In this document: piece after piece, positions 55,329 through 63,462 of the stretch
How the letters are laid out: each line of letters starts with the position of its first letter
How positions within the stretch are numbered: the stretch's first letter is position 1
Source of the DNA: Deltaproteobacteria bacterium
GTDB taxonomy: Bacteria; Desulfobacterota; Desulfobulbia; Desulfobulbales; Desulfurivibrionaceae
DNA: 64,000 nt
Reading direction: 5' to 3'
NCBI GenBank assembly: GCA_013349295.1
Contig: DUZW01000013.1
Span: 1 to 64,000, forward strand
Translations under genes and position numbers: made by a program
Notes under the pieces: model-generated
The model's database searches: none
Seen by the model: the letters and a program-made list of their open reading frames with translations, nothing else
What the model was told of the DNA's origin: nothing

Positions 55329-57512
55329 TCAGCAGGAAGAGTAGCCGCAACTCACACATTGGTTACACCCGCCGCTGCGCCGCAGGCTCAGCTTGCCGCA
55401 AGCAGGACAGGAAGCATAGGAAGACGGCCCGACATACGGATCCGGATCCTCCTTCAACTCGTCTTCCGCGTTCTTATCAAGAACCTTGGCCAAGGCTGCG
55501 GGTATGGAATAGCACCGGCCGAGCGAGGCGCTGATCCAGGCCCCGTCGGAGGAGATATCCTCCAGGGTCCGGGCGATCTTGCCCACCAGCCGGTAATCGT
55601 GCTGGAGCGCCACGGAAATGACCCGTCCCAAGGCCTCGCTCATCCCGTGCAGGGTCGAGCCGGACTTGGTGGTATTAAGAAAAATCTCGCGCACATGCCC
55701 CTGCCCGCCCTTATTGGCCGTGATATACAACGGAGCGGGCCCCCTGAACTTGTAAGTGCTGCCGCTGCGCACGTCCATGTCGCAGAATTCGCCGGTCGCC
55801 TCCAGCTTGGAGCCATGATCGCTCAACACCCCTTCCATGGAAGAATCACGGAACATGGTGATGCCCTTGAGATTGCTTTTCCGGGCGTACTGGAGGATCT
55901 TCTTGATCTCGGCCACCGTGGTGTCGGCCGGCAGGTTGATGGTCTTGGAAACCGCGGTATGATTAAAGGCCTGGCACGCCTCAAGAATACGGATCTGCTG
56001 GTACGGCTCGATCTTGTGGGCGGTCTGGTCTGCAACCCACTCCAGTTTCTCCTCCTCGTACTGGTAAAATTCCAACGGCACGAGGACAAACTCCTTCCAG
56101 GTGTCATCCACGTCCTTAACCTTGCGGCGCTGGATCATGGAAAAATAGGGCTCCACCCCGGTGCAGGCCACCCGCATCAACTGGGAGATGGAACCGGTGG
56201 GGGCCTGGGAGGTGGTCACCGAGTTGTACAACCCCCCGAGCTTGCGCAGGGTGGTGAAGATATCGGTGGTCCGCTTGCGCCACTGCGCCTTGTTGGGCAT
56301 ATCGGAGGCGATGAAGGCCAAGGCCTCGCTGTCGATCTTATCGACATAGGTCATGTTCCATTCCTGAGGAGTGAGCTTTTTCTGCTTGCCCTCCTTCTTA
56401 ATGAACTCGGCGTAATCAAGACTGCCCTGCATGGACCCCAGCATCAAAGCCAGCTGGGTAGCCTTGGCAAAAAGCGGGGCCTCGTGCTCGTCGGCATAGG
56501 AGACGCCAAAATAGTTCATGGCATAATGCAGGCCGGTAAAGCCTATGCCGATGGGGCGGAACTTGAGGGTATTGATCTTGATCCTCTCAATGGGCGGAAA
56601 GCCGCCCAGGTCGAGAATCTCGTTGCCGGCGATTGCCGCAAGCCTCGCCGCCTCGAAAACCCCGTCAAAAAATTTATCCTTATCCTCGTGGAGGCACTTT
56701 GGCAGGCAGACCGTCAGCAGGTTGCACGCCGTATCCTTGGTGGAGAGGTATTCGCCGCAGGGGTTGGAATAGACCGGATTGTACTTGGCGGGCACCGGGG
56801 TATTGGCCATGCTTTTCTGGGTAAAGAGCAAACCCGGATCGCCGGATTTCCAAATGTATTCGGCCACCAGGGTGGTGAGCTCCTCGTTTTCCCAAAATTT
56901 CTCGTCGGTCACGTTGAGGGAAATGTTGCAGCCGGTGTACTGTCCGGGATTATCCCCCTTGAAGGTGATGAACTCCTTGACGTCCTTGATATCCCAGTCT
57001 CCCTGAATCATCAGGGCGCCCCGCCGCTTGCCGCCTTGACTGATGCGCTCCGAGAGATGGGAAAATCCCTTGGCAAAGGAAACCGGTCCGGAAGCGAGCC
57101 CCTGGCCGTTGTCCACAATGGTGCCCTTGGGCCTGATCTTGCTCACGTCGATGCCGCCGCCGCCGGCATGCTGGAAGATGCTGACCAGATCCCGCTCCAT
57201 GTCAAAAATCGCATCGGTGGAGTCTTCCACGTCGCCCAGGGGATAGCAGGAATAATAGCCGGCCCGGCGGGTATAGGGGTTTCCGCCGTTCATCAAAAAG
57301 GGCGTAGCCGTAATGATGGTGCCGTGAATCAGGGCCTTGGACACCGCCGGGTGCTTGAACTGCTTGCTGATGCGCAACAACACCTGGGTCATGTCTTTTT
57401 CCATGGGCACCCCGGTTTTATTGTTGCGGATAGCATACCTGGCCTGCACCAGATACTCTTCAAAACGCTCCCATTCCTTCAGCGCTTCATCAAAACTGAT
57501 CGGTAAATCCAT
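55329..57512 (-). CDS. nrdJ: Adenosylcobalamin-dependent (class II) ribonucleotide reductase
   Basis: 727-aa RNR that makes deoxynucleotides with a B12 radical. It shows GGGGIDVSKIRP, the active-site NPCGE, the TGSISQ loop and the C-terminal NrdJ tail with a zinc-ribbon-like pattern (CPACG ... CNQCVSCGYSSC) that also carries the redox thiols. GAGGGG lies before the ATG. The 286-bp upstream gap holds candidate tandem NrdR boxes and no cobalamin riboswitch. It follows a PAS histidine kinase on the same strand. Confidence 0.95.
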   Translation of the reverse strand: MDLPISFDEALKEWERFEEYLVQARYAIRNNKTGVPMEKDMTQVLLRISKQFKHPAVSKALIHGTIITATPFLMNGGNPYTRRAGYYSCYPLGDVEDSTDAIFDMERDLVSIFQHAGGGGIDVSKIRPKGTIVDNGQGLASGPVSFAKGFSHLSERISQGGKRRGALMIQGDWDIKDVKEFITFKGDNPGQYTGCNISLNVTDEKFWENEELTTLVAEYIWKSGDPGLLFTQKSMANTPVPAKYNPVYSNPCGEYLSTKDTACNLLTVCLPKCLHEDKDKFFDGVFEAARLAAIAGNEILDLGGFPPIERIKINTLKFRPIGIGFTGLHYAMNYFGVSYADEHEAPLFAKATQLALMLGSMQGSLDYAEFIKKEGKQKKLTPQEWNMTYVDKIDSEALAFIASDMPNKAQWRKRTTDIFTTLRKLGGLYNSVTTSQAPTGSISQLMRVACTGVEPYFSMIQRRKVKDVDDTWKEFVLVPLEFYQYEEEKLEWVADQTAHKIEPYQQIRILEACQAFNHTAVSKTINLPADTTVAEIKKILQYARKSNLKGITMFRDSSMEGVLSDHGSKLEATGEFCDMDVRSGSTYKFRGPAPLYITANKGGQGHVREIFLNTTKSGSTLHGMSEALGRVISVALQHDYRLVGKIARTLEDISSDGAWISASLGRCYSIPAALAKVLDKNAEDELKEDPDPYVGPSSYASCPACGKLSLRRSGGCNQCVSCGYSSC

Positions 57513-57555
57513 CGGGCACCCCTCGGGTAAATGTCTTGATTTTCACGGAGATAAA

Positions 57556-57602
57556 ACACGATATGGCGCACCAACCGCATGCGCCACCACAATATGTGGT
57601 AC
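57556..57602 (-). promoter_or_regulatory. Candidate tandem NrdR boxes upstream of nrdJ
   Basis: Two 16-bp sites, CCACAATATGTGGTAC (57587-57602) and ACACGATATGGCGCAC (57556-57571), are 31 bp apart. Against the known NrdR consensus ACACWATATATWGTGT they match at 12 and 9 positions. The spacing equals the usual three helical turns between paired NrdR boxes. The stronger site contains a perfect ACCACA/TGTGGT dyad. nrdR itself is at 1683-2153. Confidence 0.5.
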
Positions 57603-57798
57603 ATATATACCCAAAGAGGGGCACAGAAGAAAGCACTTTTTCAGATAAAAAACGAAAGAAAAAAGGACGGACTGCTTCTTTTTGGTTGGGGCCTTGCCCC
57701 CCAAGGGTTGTCAACCTTTCCCGATTGCAAGTCAGGTGAAAGCCCGAATGGGGTCCCTGGTTTCCTTGGACGACGCGGACTGAAAAAAACGTTCCGAA

Positions 57799-59853
57799 CT
57801 AGCGCTTGCGCTGGTCAACGGGCAAATGAATAATAAAAACCGAACCCTCGCCGGGCCTGCTTTTGGCGGTGATCTTCCCGCCGTGCCGGGCGACTATTTT
57901 TTCACAGGTTGCCAGGCCGATCCCGGTCCCCTCATATTCATGCCGTCCATGCAGACGGACAAAGGGCTGGAAAATCCGCTCCACATGCTTTTCCTCAAAG
58001 CCGATGCCATTGTCCTGCACGGTAATTTCATAAATTTTGCCCGGCAGCTTTCTGCCCTTCACCTCAACCAGGGGAGGAAGATTTTCCTGTCGGTATTTCA
58101 AGGCGTTGGCAATAAGGTTTTGGAAGAGCTGGCGAAACTGAGTTCTGTCTCCCTCGATGGCCGCCAAAGAGCCCACCCCAACATTGCCCTGCGCCTGACT
58201 GATCCTCTCTTCAAAATCGGCCATCACCTCCCGCAGGAGATCATCCAGCGCAACCATCTCGAAGGGCCGATCGCAACTGCGCACCTTGGACAGCTGCAAA
58301 ATGTCATCCACCAACTCCTGCAACTGCCGGCCGGCCTTGAGAATACGTTCGAGATATTCACCCGCCTTGCCCTCGAATTTTTCAGGAAACTTGCCCAATA
58401 AACGCTCGGCAAAGGCGACGATCAGCAGCAGCGGCTCTTTCATGTCGTGGGAGGCCACATGGGCGAACTGTTCCAGTTCGGCGTTGGACCGTCTCAGGCT
58501 GGTCGCCAGCCGCTCAAGTTCCTGCTGCGCCTGCTGACGCTCGGCCACCTCCAGCAGCAACTGCGTATTGATGCACTTTACCTCCGCGGCCCTTTCATCA
58601 ACCAGATCCTCGAGCCAATCTCGATATTCCTGGAGTTCCGCTTCCATTTTTTGAATCTTGGTGATATCGGCAAAGACCCCGTTGGCATAATCGCCGCTAG
58701 CCATGGCCCGATCGTGAACCCATAACCATTTGCCATTTTTATGACGCAACCGGTAACGGAGGGAAAGCTCCTTGCCCTTGGTAAAAAGCAGCCCATATCG
58801 CTTCCGGAGTTCATCAACATCCTCGGGATGCACGCGACTGAACCTGCTCTGGCCAAGGAGTTCACCCGGCTCATAGCCAACGATCCTGCGGATATTCGGA
58901 CTGACGTAGGCCAGAGTCCCCTCTGCATCAGCCCGCCAGGTGACATCCGGCACATTTTCCACCAGGCTGCGAAACTGCTCTTCGCTTTCCCGCAGGGCCA
59001 AGGCTATGCGTCTTTGCGTGGTGATATCCTGCAAGATGACAATGCCGCCGGGCACGCCGCGAACCTGACCCAAGGAAGCACCGCTTATCAAAACCGTCCG
59101 ATTTTCACCGGCAACCGTGATGTCAACCTCGACATTGGCAAAAGAACCAAATTCAGCCAGATTTTTTTCAAGCAAACAGGCGTTGCAGGCCTCCGCCCCA
59201 AACACTAAAGCACACGGTCGGCCAAGCAGCATCTCGCCCCGTACCTGGAAAAAATCCGCAAAGGCATCATTGACATCGAGCAAACATCCACGCTGATCAA
59301 GAATACAGGCAGGCTCGGCCATCCGCTGAAAAATGGCGGCATAGCGCCTCTTTTCGTTGAGAATAAAATGCTTCGCTTCGCGAAGCCTGTGCTGGGCGGA
59401 GCTGGCCTCCTTCTTAAGCCACTGAGCGGCGGCAGCGGTTTCCAGGCAGTCAAAAAATGAGGCGCAGTTTGGCTGTACTTTGGCAGGCAGGCGCGGATCG
59501 TTGAGCACGGTCCGGCGGAGACATTTCAAAAGAGAAAAAAAGACAGCAAAAGGCAAATCATCCTGGCGGAAGATCTTGACGGCTTCATGGCCAAGCGCGC
59601 CGGGGATATCGGGGAAAAGATGAGCAGAGAAGGCAGGGCTGTTCACCCCTGGAATTTCGCGGTCATTATGTGCGTTGAGAAAATCGGCAAGACCTGTCGT
59701 CAAGCGGGAGACAAAAAGACGCCAGGCATCTTCCTGCAAGAGAAGGTGCTGGGCATATCCGGCCTGTTCGACCGCAAGGATAAAGGCATCACCCAGCCCC
59801 TGACCAGTGGAACCCAACACCCCAAGATTATTGCCCGGCAAGCCTTTAGCCAT
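57799..59853 (-). CDS. Cytosolic PAS-domain sensor histidine kinase
   Basis: 684 aa with no membrane helix. An N-terminal helical region of about 150 residues is followed by two PAS domains (FQRMAEPACILDQRG... and FRSLVENVPDVTWRA..., the latter of PAS-fold 3 type with PAC), coiled coil, and a HisKA domain with ASHDMKEPL. The ATPase has NLIANALKYR, DNGIGFE and GTGIGLA. Such bacteriophytochrome-like kinases often sense redox or cofactors. The ATG at 59853 overlaps der by 8 bp. No cognate regulator is adjacent. Confidence 0.88.
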   Translation of the reverse strand: MAKGLPGNNLGVLGSTGQGLGDAFILAVEQAGYAQHLLLQEDAWRLFVSRLTTGLADFLNAHNDREIPGVNSPAFSAHLFPDIPGALGHEAVKIFRQDDLPFAVFFSLLKCLRRTVLNDPRLPAKVQPNCASFFDCLETAAAAQWLKKEASSAQHRLREAKHFILNEKRRYAAIFQRMAEPACILDQRGCLLDVNDAFADFFQVRGEMLLGRPCALVFGAEACNACLLEKNLAEFGSFANVEVDITVAGENRTVLISGASLGQVRGVPGGIVILQDITTQRRIALALRESEEQFRSLVENVPDVTWRADAEGTLAYVSPNIRRIVGYEPGELLGQSRFSRVHPEDVDELRKRYGLLFTKGKELSLRYRLRHKNGKWLWVHDRAMASGDYANGVFADITKIQKMEAELQEYRDWLEDLVDERAAEVKCINTQLLLEVAERQQAQQELERLATSLRRSNAELEQFAHVASHDMKEPLLLIVAFAERLLGKFPEKFEGKAGEYLERILKAGRQLQELVDDILQLSKVRSCDRPFEMVALDDLLREVMADFEERISQAQGNVGVGSLAAIEGDRTQFRQLFQNLIANALKYRQENLPPLVEVKGRKLPGKIYEITVQDNGIGFEEKHVERIFQPFVRLHGRHEYEGTGIGLATCEKIVARHGGKITAKSRPGEGSVFIIHLPVDQRKR

Positions 59854-61186
59854 ATTCTTTTCGTTGTCGTTCCTTGAGGATGATCTTGATGGGGATGGAG
59901 TCCAGCTTGAGCCCGGCCCGAAATTGATTCTGAAGGTAACGGAGGTAGGAGAAATGAACCCCCTTTGGATAATTGGTAAAGATGATAAAGGTGGGAGGCT
60001 TGGAGGAAATCTGGGTCGCATAGTAGAACTTGAGCCTGCGCCCCTGGTGCATGGTCGGATTATGGCTCTCCAGCGCTGCCTGCAAAATCCGGTTGATCTT
60101 GCCGGTTGAAAAGGAACCGCAATACTGCTTGTAGATCTTCGCCACCGTGGGAAGCAACTGCTTCACCCCGGCGCCGGTAAGGGCGGAAATCTTAAGCACC
60201 GGGGCATACTCGACAAAACTCGTTGCCCGGGTAATCTCCTCCATCAGCTGTTTCTGCCGTTTCGCATCCCCATGGAGCAGATCCCATTTGTTCACCAAAA
60301 TCATACAGGCCCGACCCCGTTCAAAGGCATACCCCAGCACCTTGGTGTCCTGCTCGGTGATCCCCTCCCCGGCGTCGATGAGAATCAGCACCACATCGCA
60401 ACGCTCCAGAGCGCCCAAGGCCTGAAGCACACTAAACTTCTCCAATTTTTCCTGCACCTTGCCCTTGCGTCTGATCCCCGCCGTGTCGATAAGCAGATAC
60501 GGCTGCTTGCCAACGGTGAGCAGGGTGTCCACCGAATCCCTGGTGGTGCCAGGGACATTCGAGACCACCATCCGCTCTTCACCCAGCAGCCGGTTAACCA
60601 GGGAAGACTTGCCCACATTGGGCCGCCCAAGACAAGCCAGGCTTATGGTCTCAGGCGGAATATCTTCGGATTCGGGGAAAACCGGCAGGGTTTCAAGCAA
60701 TGCCTCAAAAAAAGGTTTGACCCCATAGCCGTGCGCTGCGGAAACGGGCCAGAGCGTATCCACCCCCAGTTCATAAAATGGAGGGATCAGCCGTTGCTCC
60801 AGCTCCGGGCTGTCCACCTTGTTGACCAAAAAATGAACCGGTTTCTCCGTCCGCCGCAGGTAATCGGCAACCTCAAAATCTTCCGGCAGCACCCCTTCCT
60901 TGCCGTCCAGCAAAAAAAGAATCACATCCGCTTCCCGCATGGCCTGCATGGTCTGCTCGCGGATCAAGCCTGCCATCATTTCCCGCCCGTCACCCTCAAT
61001 ACCCCCGGTATCAACCAGAATAAACGTCCGCTCCTCCATGGTCACCTGTTCATAATGACGGTCGCGGGTTACACCGGGAGTGGGGTCGACAATGGCCTTA
61101 CGATGTTTGGCAAATCTGTTGAAAAGGCTTGATTTGCCGACATTGGGTCGGCCGACCAAGGCAACTATGGGGTATCGGGTCTGCAT
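59846..61186 (-). CDS. der: GTPase Der (EngA)
   Basis: Essential 50S-assembly GTPase with two tandem G domains: G1 motifs GRPNVGKSSLFNRF and GRPNVGKSSLVNRLL, G3 DTGG and DTAG, G4 NKVD and NKWD. The C-terminal KH-like domain ends in SIPIKIILKERQRKEYG. Length is 446 aa. It lies upstream of and overlaps a sensor kinase. Confidence 0.97.
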   Translation of the reverse strand: MQTRYPIVALVGRPNVGKSSLFNRFAKHRKAIVDPTPGVTRDRHYEQVTMEERTFILVDTGGIEGDGREMMAGLIREQTMQAMREADVILFLLDGKEGVLPEDFEVADYLRRTEKPVHFLVNKVDSPELEQRLIPPFYELGVDTLWPVSAAHGYGVKPFFEALLETLPVFPESEDIPPETISLACLGRPNVGKSSLVNRLLGEERMVVSNVPGTTRDSVDTLLTVGKQPYLLIDTAGIRRKGKVQEKLEKFSVLQALGALERCDVVLILIDAGEGITEQDTKVLGYAFERGRACMILVNKWDLLHGDAKRQKQLMEEITRATSFVEYAPVLKISALTGAGVKQLLPTVAKIYKQYCGSFSTGKINRILQAALESHNPTMHQGRRLKFYYATQISSKPPTFIIFTNYPKGVHFSYLRYLQNQFRAGLKLDSIPIKIILKERQRKEYG

Positions 61187-61233
61187 AGAATTATAATGTT
61201 CCGTATTGGTTTGAGGAGCTGTTACACACTCAC

Positions 61234-61259
61234 CATCGCCGCTTGCGATGATTTTTTTT
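61234..61259 (+). terminator. Orphan terminator-like hairpin on the plus strand
   Basis: CATCGC (61234-61239) / GCGATG (61245-61250) with a CGCTT loop and a following run of eight T. It lies in the 178-bp gap between der and the amgK-like gene, both of which are on the minus strand, so no annotated transcript would use it. Nothing else is recognisable in this gap. Confidence 0.45.
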
Positions 61260-61364
61260 CCAAACGACTGCTTCCAGGAAGCCGGTATCGCGAAATAAGC
61301 ATGCCATTCTGGTGATAAAACGACATAAAGAGCCGTAACGAAATGGACTGAAACATACTACTTA

Positions 61365-62399
61365 TTACGTAACGGCGCCCAAATCTCCTAGCTGTTCCAC
61401 CACAGCGCGAAGAGAAGGAAAGTCTCGCCCCTGCGGCGCGGCCAGGTGTTCGTGGAGGGTCCCGGCAGCAGGCTTGATGAACTGCCGAAAAAATTGTTTC
61501 CCCCTGCTTTTCGAAAGAAAGGCAAAAGCTCCAAGAATCTGCAGGTTACGCTGCAGGGCCATATAATAATATCCCTCAATGAATCGTCCCCGGTCAAGGG
61601 GAATGTGAGAGGCGAGCGCATCCAGATAGCACTCAAGGAGGATCTGCTGCCTGTTCGGGGACAAACCGGCATAGGGATCGATGAGCAGGGAGGCCGGATC
61701 ATACCCCAACGGACCCAATCTGGCACCCTGAAAATCGATAATCATGACTTTGCCCTTGTGCACCATGAGGTTGCGCGACTGAAAATCCCGATGCAGGATG
61801 AAATCAGCCGGTTCCTCCATGGCCCGCTCCGCCAGAAAAACAAATTCCGCGCCAAGCCCTTGGGGCAAGTTGGTCATGCCCAGGAAATCCTCGCACAGGG
61901 CCTTCCGGAAATAACCGGACTCCCTGGCCAGCATGAGGGCGCGGTCATAACGGGGGGTATCCCAACACCACTCCGGCTGAAAACCTTGGCGCGTCTCGGT
62001 CTGCAAATGGGCCAAGACAACCAGGGCCTGACGGTAGTATGCCTCAACCTCCGGAGCTTGTACGCCATGCTGGAGAACCAGATCATGAAGCTTGGTATCC
62101 CCCAAATCCTCGAAAAGAAGCAACCCGCACTCCTCGGCAAATCCGTAGATTTCCGGAACCGCCGCCCCATGCTTGAAAAAATGACACCCGATGGCATACG
62201 CGGATCGAGCCTCGGGCATGCCCAGGGGTTGACCGGCGCTCGGCAACACCGCAAGCAGGGAAAGGTCGCCAACGGCTAAACGATAAAATTCTCGATCCGA
62301 GCCGTCCCCCGCCATTCTCTGGCCCACCTGAACATCCGGTGGCAGACCCTTCGCGGCAAGCAATCTGCTCAGGGCCTGTGTTTGCTGATCCGTAAACAC
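61365..62399 (-). CDS. AmgK-like sugar kinase (aminoglycoside phosphotransferase fold)
   Basis: 344 aa. The APH/choline-kinase catalytic motifs are HRDFQSRNLMV and IDFQGARLGPLGYDPASLL. Next to a MurU-like nucleotidyltransferase this fits AmgK, the anomeric kinase that phosphorylates MurNAc/GlcNAc in peptidoglycan recycling. GTG at 62399 begins 1 bp after the murU stop. Assignment rests on the gene pair and could be a related sugar kinase. Confidence 0.8.
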   Translation of the reverse strand: MFTDQQTQALSRLLAAKGLPPDVQVGQRMAGDGSDREFYRLAVGDLSLLAVLPSAGQPLGMPEARSAYAIGCHFFKHGAAVPEIYGFAEECGLLLFEDLGDTKLHDLVLQHGVQAPEVEAYYRQALVVLAHLQTETRQGFQPEWCWDTPRYDRALMLARESGYFRKALCEDFLGMTNLPQGLGAEFVFLAERAMEEPADFILHRDFQSRNLMVHKGKVMIIDFQGARLGPLGYDPASLLIDPYAGLSPNRQQILLECYLDALASHIPLDRGRFIEGYYYMALQRNLQILGAFAFLSKSRGKQFFRQFIKPAAGTLHEHLAAPQGRDFPSLRAVVEQLGDLGAVT

Positions 62400-62400
62400 C

Positions 62401-63300
62401 TTAATCCCCCCCCATAATAATAGTGTCCGTTACGATACTGCCCGGGGCAACCCTGGCGCCATCCCAAACCACAACCCGCGAAAGACTCGCTCCCTCGCCG
62501 ATGGTTGCCCCATGACCGATGGCGACCCAGTCCTGCAAGGAGACACCGCCCCCGAGCACTGCATCTTTTGCGAGATAAAAAGGGTTCCCCCCATCTTCTG
62601 CAAAAAATCCAGGCAATCTCCCTTTCAGCAAAAGATCTTCGTGGAGCCGCAGATAATCAGCCGGAGTCCCCATGTCGGTCCAGAAATGATCCGAAACAAC
62701 CAACGACTGGATATTCCCCCCGCTTTTAAGCAAGGAGACATAGCAGTCAATGATGTTATAAAAAACGCCCTCGGGAATAAGAGAGAGAACGGTCGGATTA
62801 ATAACCTGCACTCCGGTGAAGGCAAGAAGACGCTCACCCGCCCCTGCCGCCCCGGAAAAGCCCATGATTCGCCCCTCGTTATTCACCCGCACATTATTGA
62901 AACGCGGACAGTCGTGCAGAACCATGGTCACATCGGCAGCGGTAACGCAATGGGCTGAATAGGCAGCAACCAGATCAAGATCATGGACAATATCGCCATT
63001 GACCGCCAGAAAGGGGGCCTCAGCAAAATGGTTTTGCGCGAGACGCAGTCCGCCCCCGGTACCCAGCTCAATGTCCTCCATCTGGACATAAACATCCCCT
63101 TGCCCTTGGAGCATGCCCCCAATCTGCTCCCGCAGATGATGGGCATTGACCACTATCCCCTCAACCCCGCTCTGCCGGAGCTGGGAAATGGTATGCGTCA
63201 AAAGAGGGGTGTCAAGCACGGGAAACAAAGGTTTGGGGCGTTTCAGGGAATAAGGATGCAGGCGTGTTCCGAGGCCTGCGGCCAGAACCATGGCTTTCAT
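62401..63300 (-). CDS. MurU-like sugar-1-phosphate nucleotidyltransferase
   Basis: 299-aa nucleotidyltransferase with the signature LAAGLGTRLHPYSLKRPKPLFPV and VNGDIVHDLD for metal. Unlike the roughly 225-aa Pseudomonas MurU, it has a C-terminal left-handed beta-helix segment (AVLGGGVSLQDWVAIGHGATIGEG). Together with the downstream kinase it would make UDP-MurNAc from salvaged MurNAc. A GGAAGAG site precedes the ATG. Confidence 0.8.
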   Translation of the reverse strand: MKAMVLAAGLGTRLHPYSLKRPKPLFPVLDTPLLTHTISQLRQSGVEGIVVNAHHLREQIGGMLQGQGDVYVQMEDIELGTGGGLRLAQNHFAEAPFLAVNGDIVHDLDLVAAYSAHCVTAADVTMVLHDCPRFNNVRVNNEGRIMGFSGAAGAGERLLAFTGVQVINPTVLSLIPEGVFYNIIDCYVSLLKSGGNIQSLVVSDHFWTDMGTPADYLRLHEDLLLKGRLPGFFAEDGGNPFYLAKDAVLGGGVSLQDWVAIGHGATIGEGASLSRVVVWDGARVAPGSIVTDTIIMGGD

Positions 63301-63356
63301 GAAATGTCTCTTCCAGATGGTTGATTATCGGTAACGAAAAACATAGGCCTACAACA

Positions 63357-63462
63357 AGTAACTGTCCGGCAATGCCACAGAGGCGCGGAAGAGCCCCGCG
63401 AAGGGTGCAAGCACATGAGCAGAACGAGGACAAAACAGAGGTGGTGGGGCTGGACAGTTACT
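63357..63462 (-). repeat. Dispersed repeat copy 3, after lpxI
   Basis: 106-bp element bounded by a perfect 11-bp inverted repeat (AGTAACTGTCC 63357-63367 / GGACAGTTACT 63452-63462). It shares CAGAGGCGCGGAAGAG with copy 2 and ACAGTTACT and GTGGTG with copy 1. Its right end overlaps the lpxI stop codon by 2 bp. Confidence 0.8.

Noticed and set aside
57513-57798. Possible cobalamin riboswitch upstream of nrdJ
   Set aside because: B12-dependent RNR made this plausible, but neither the CCGAAAGCCAGAAGACC-type box nor the GCGGTCCCGCC core is present in the 286-bp leader.
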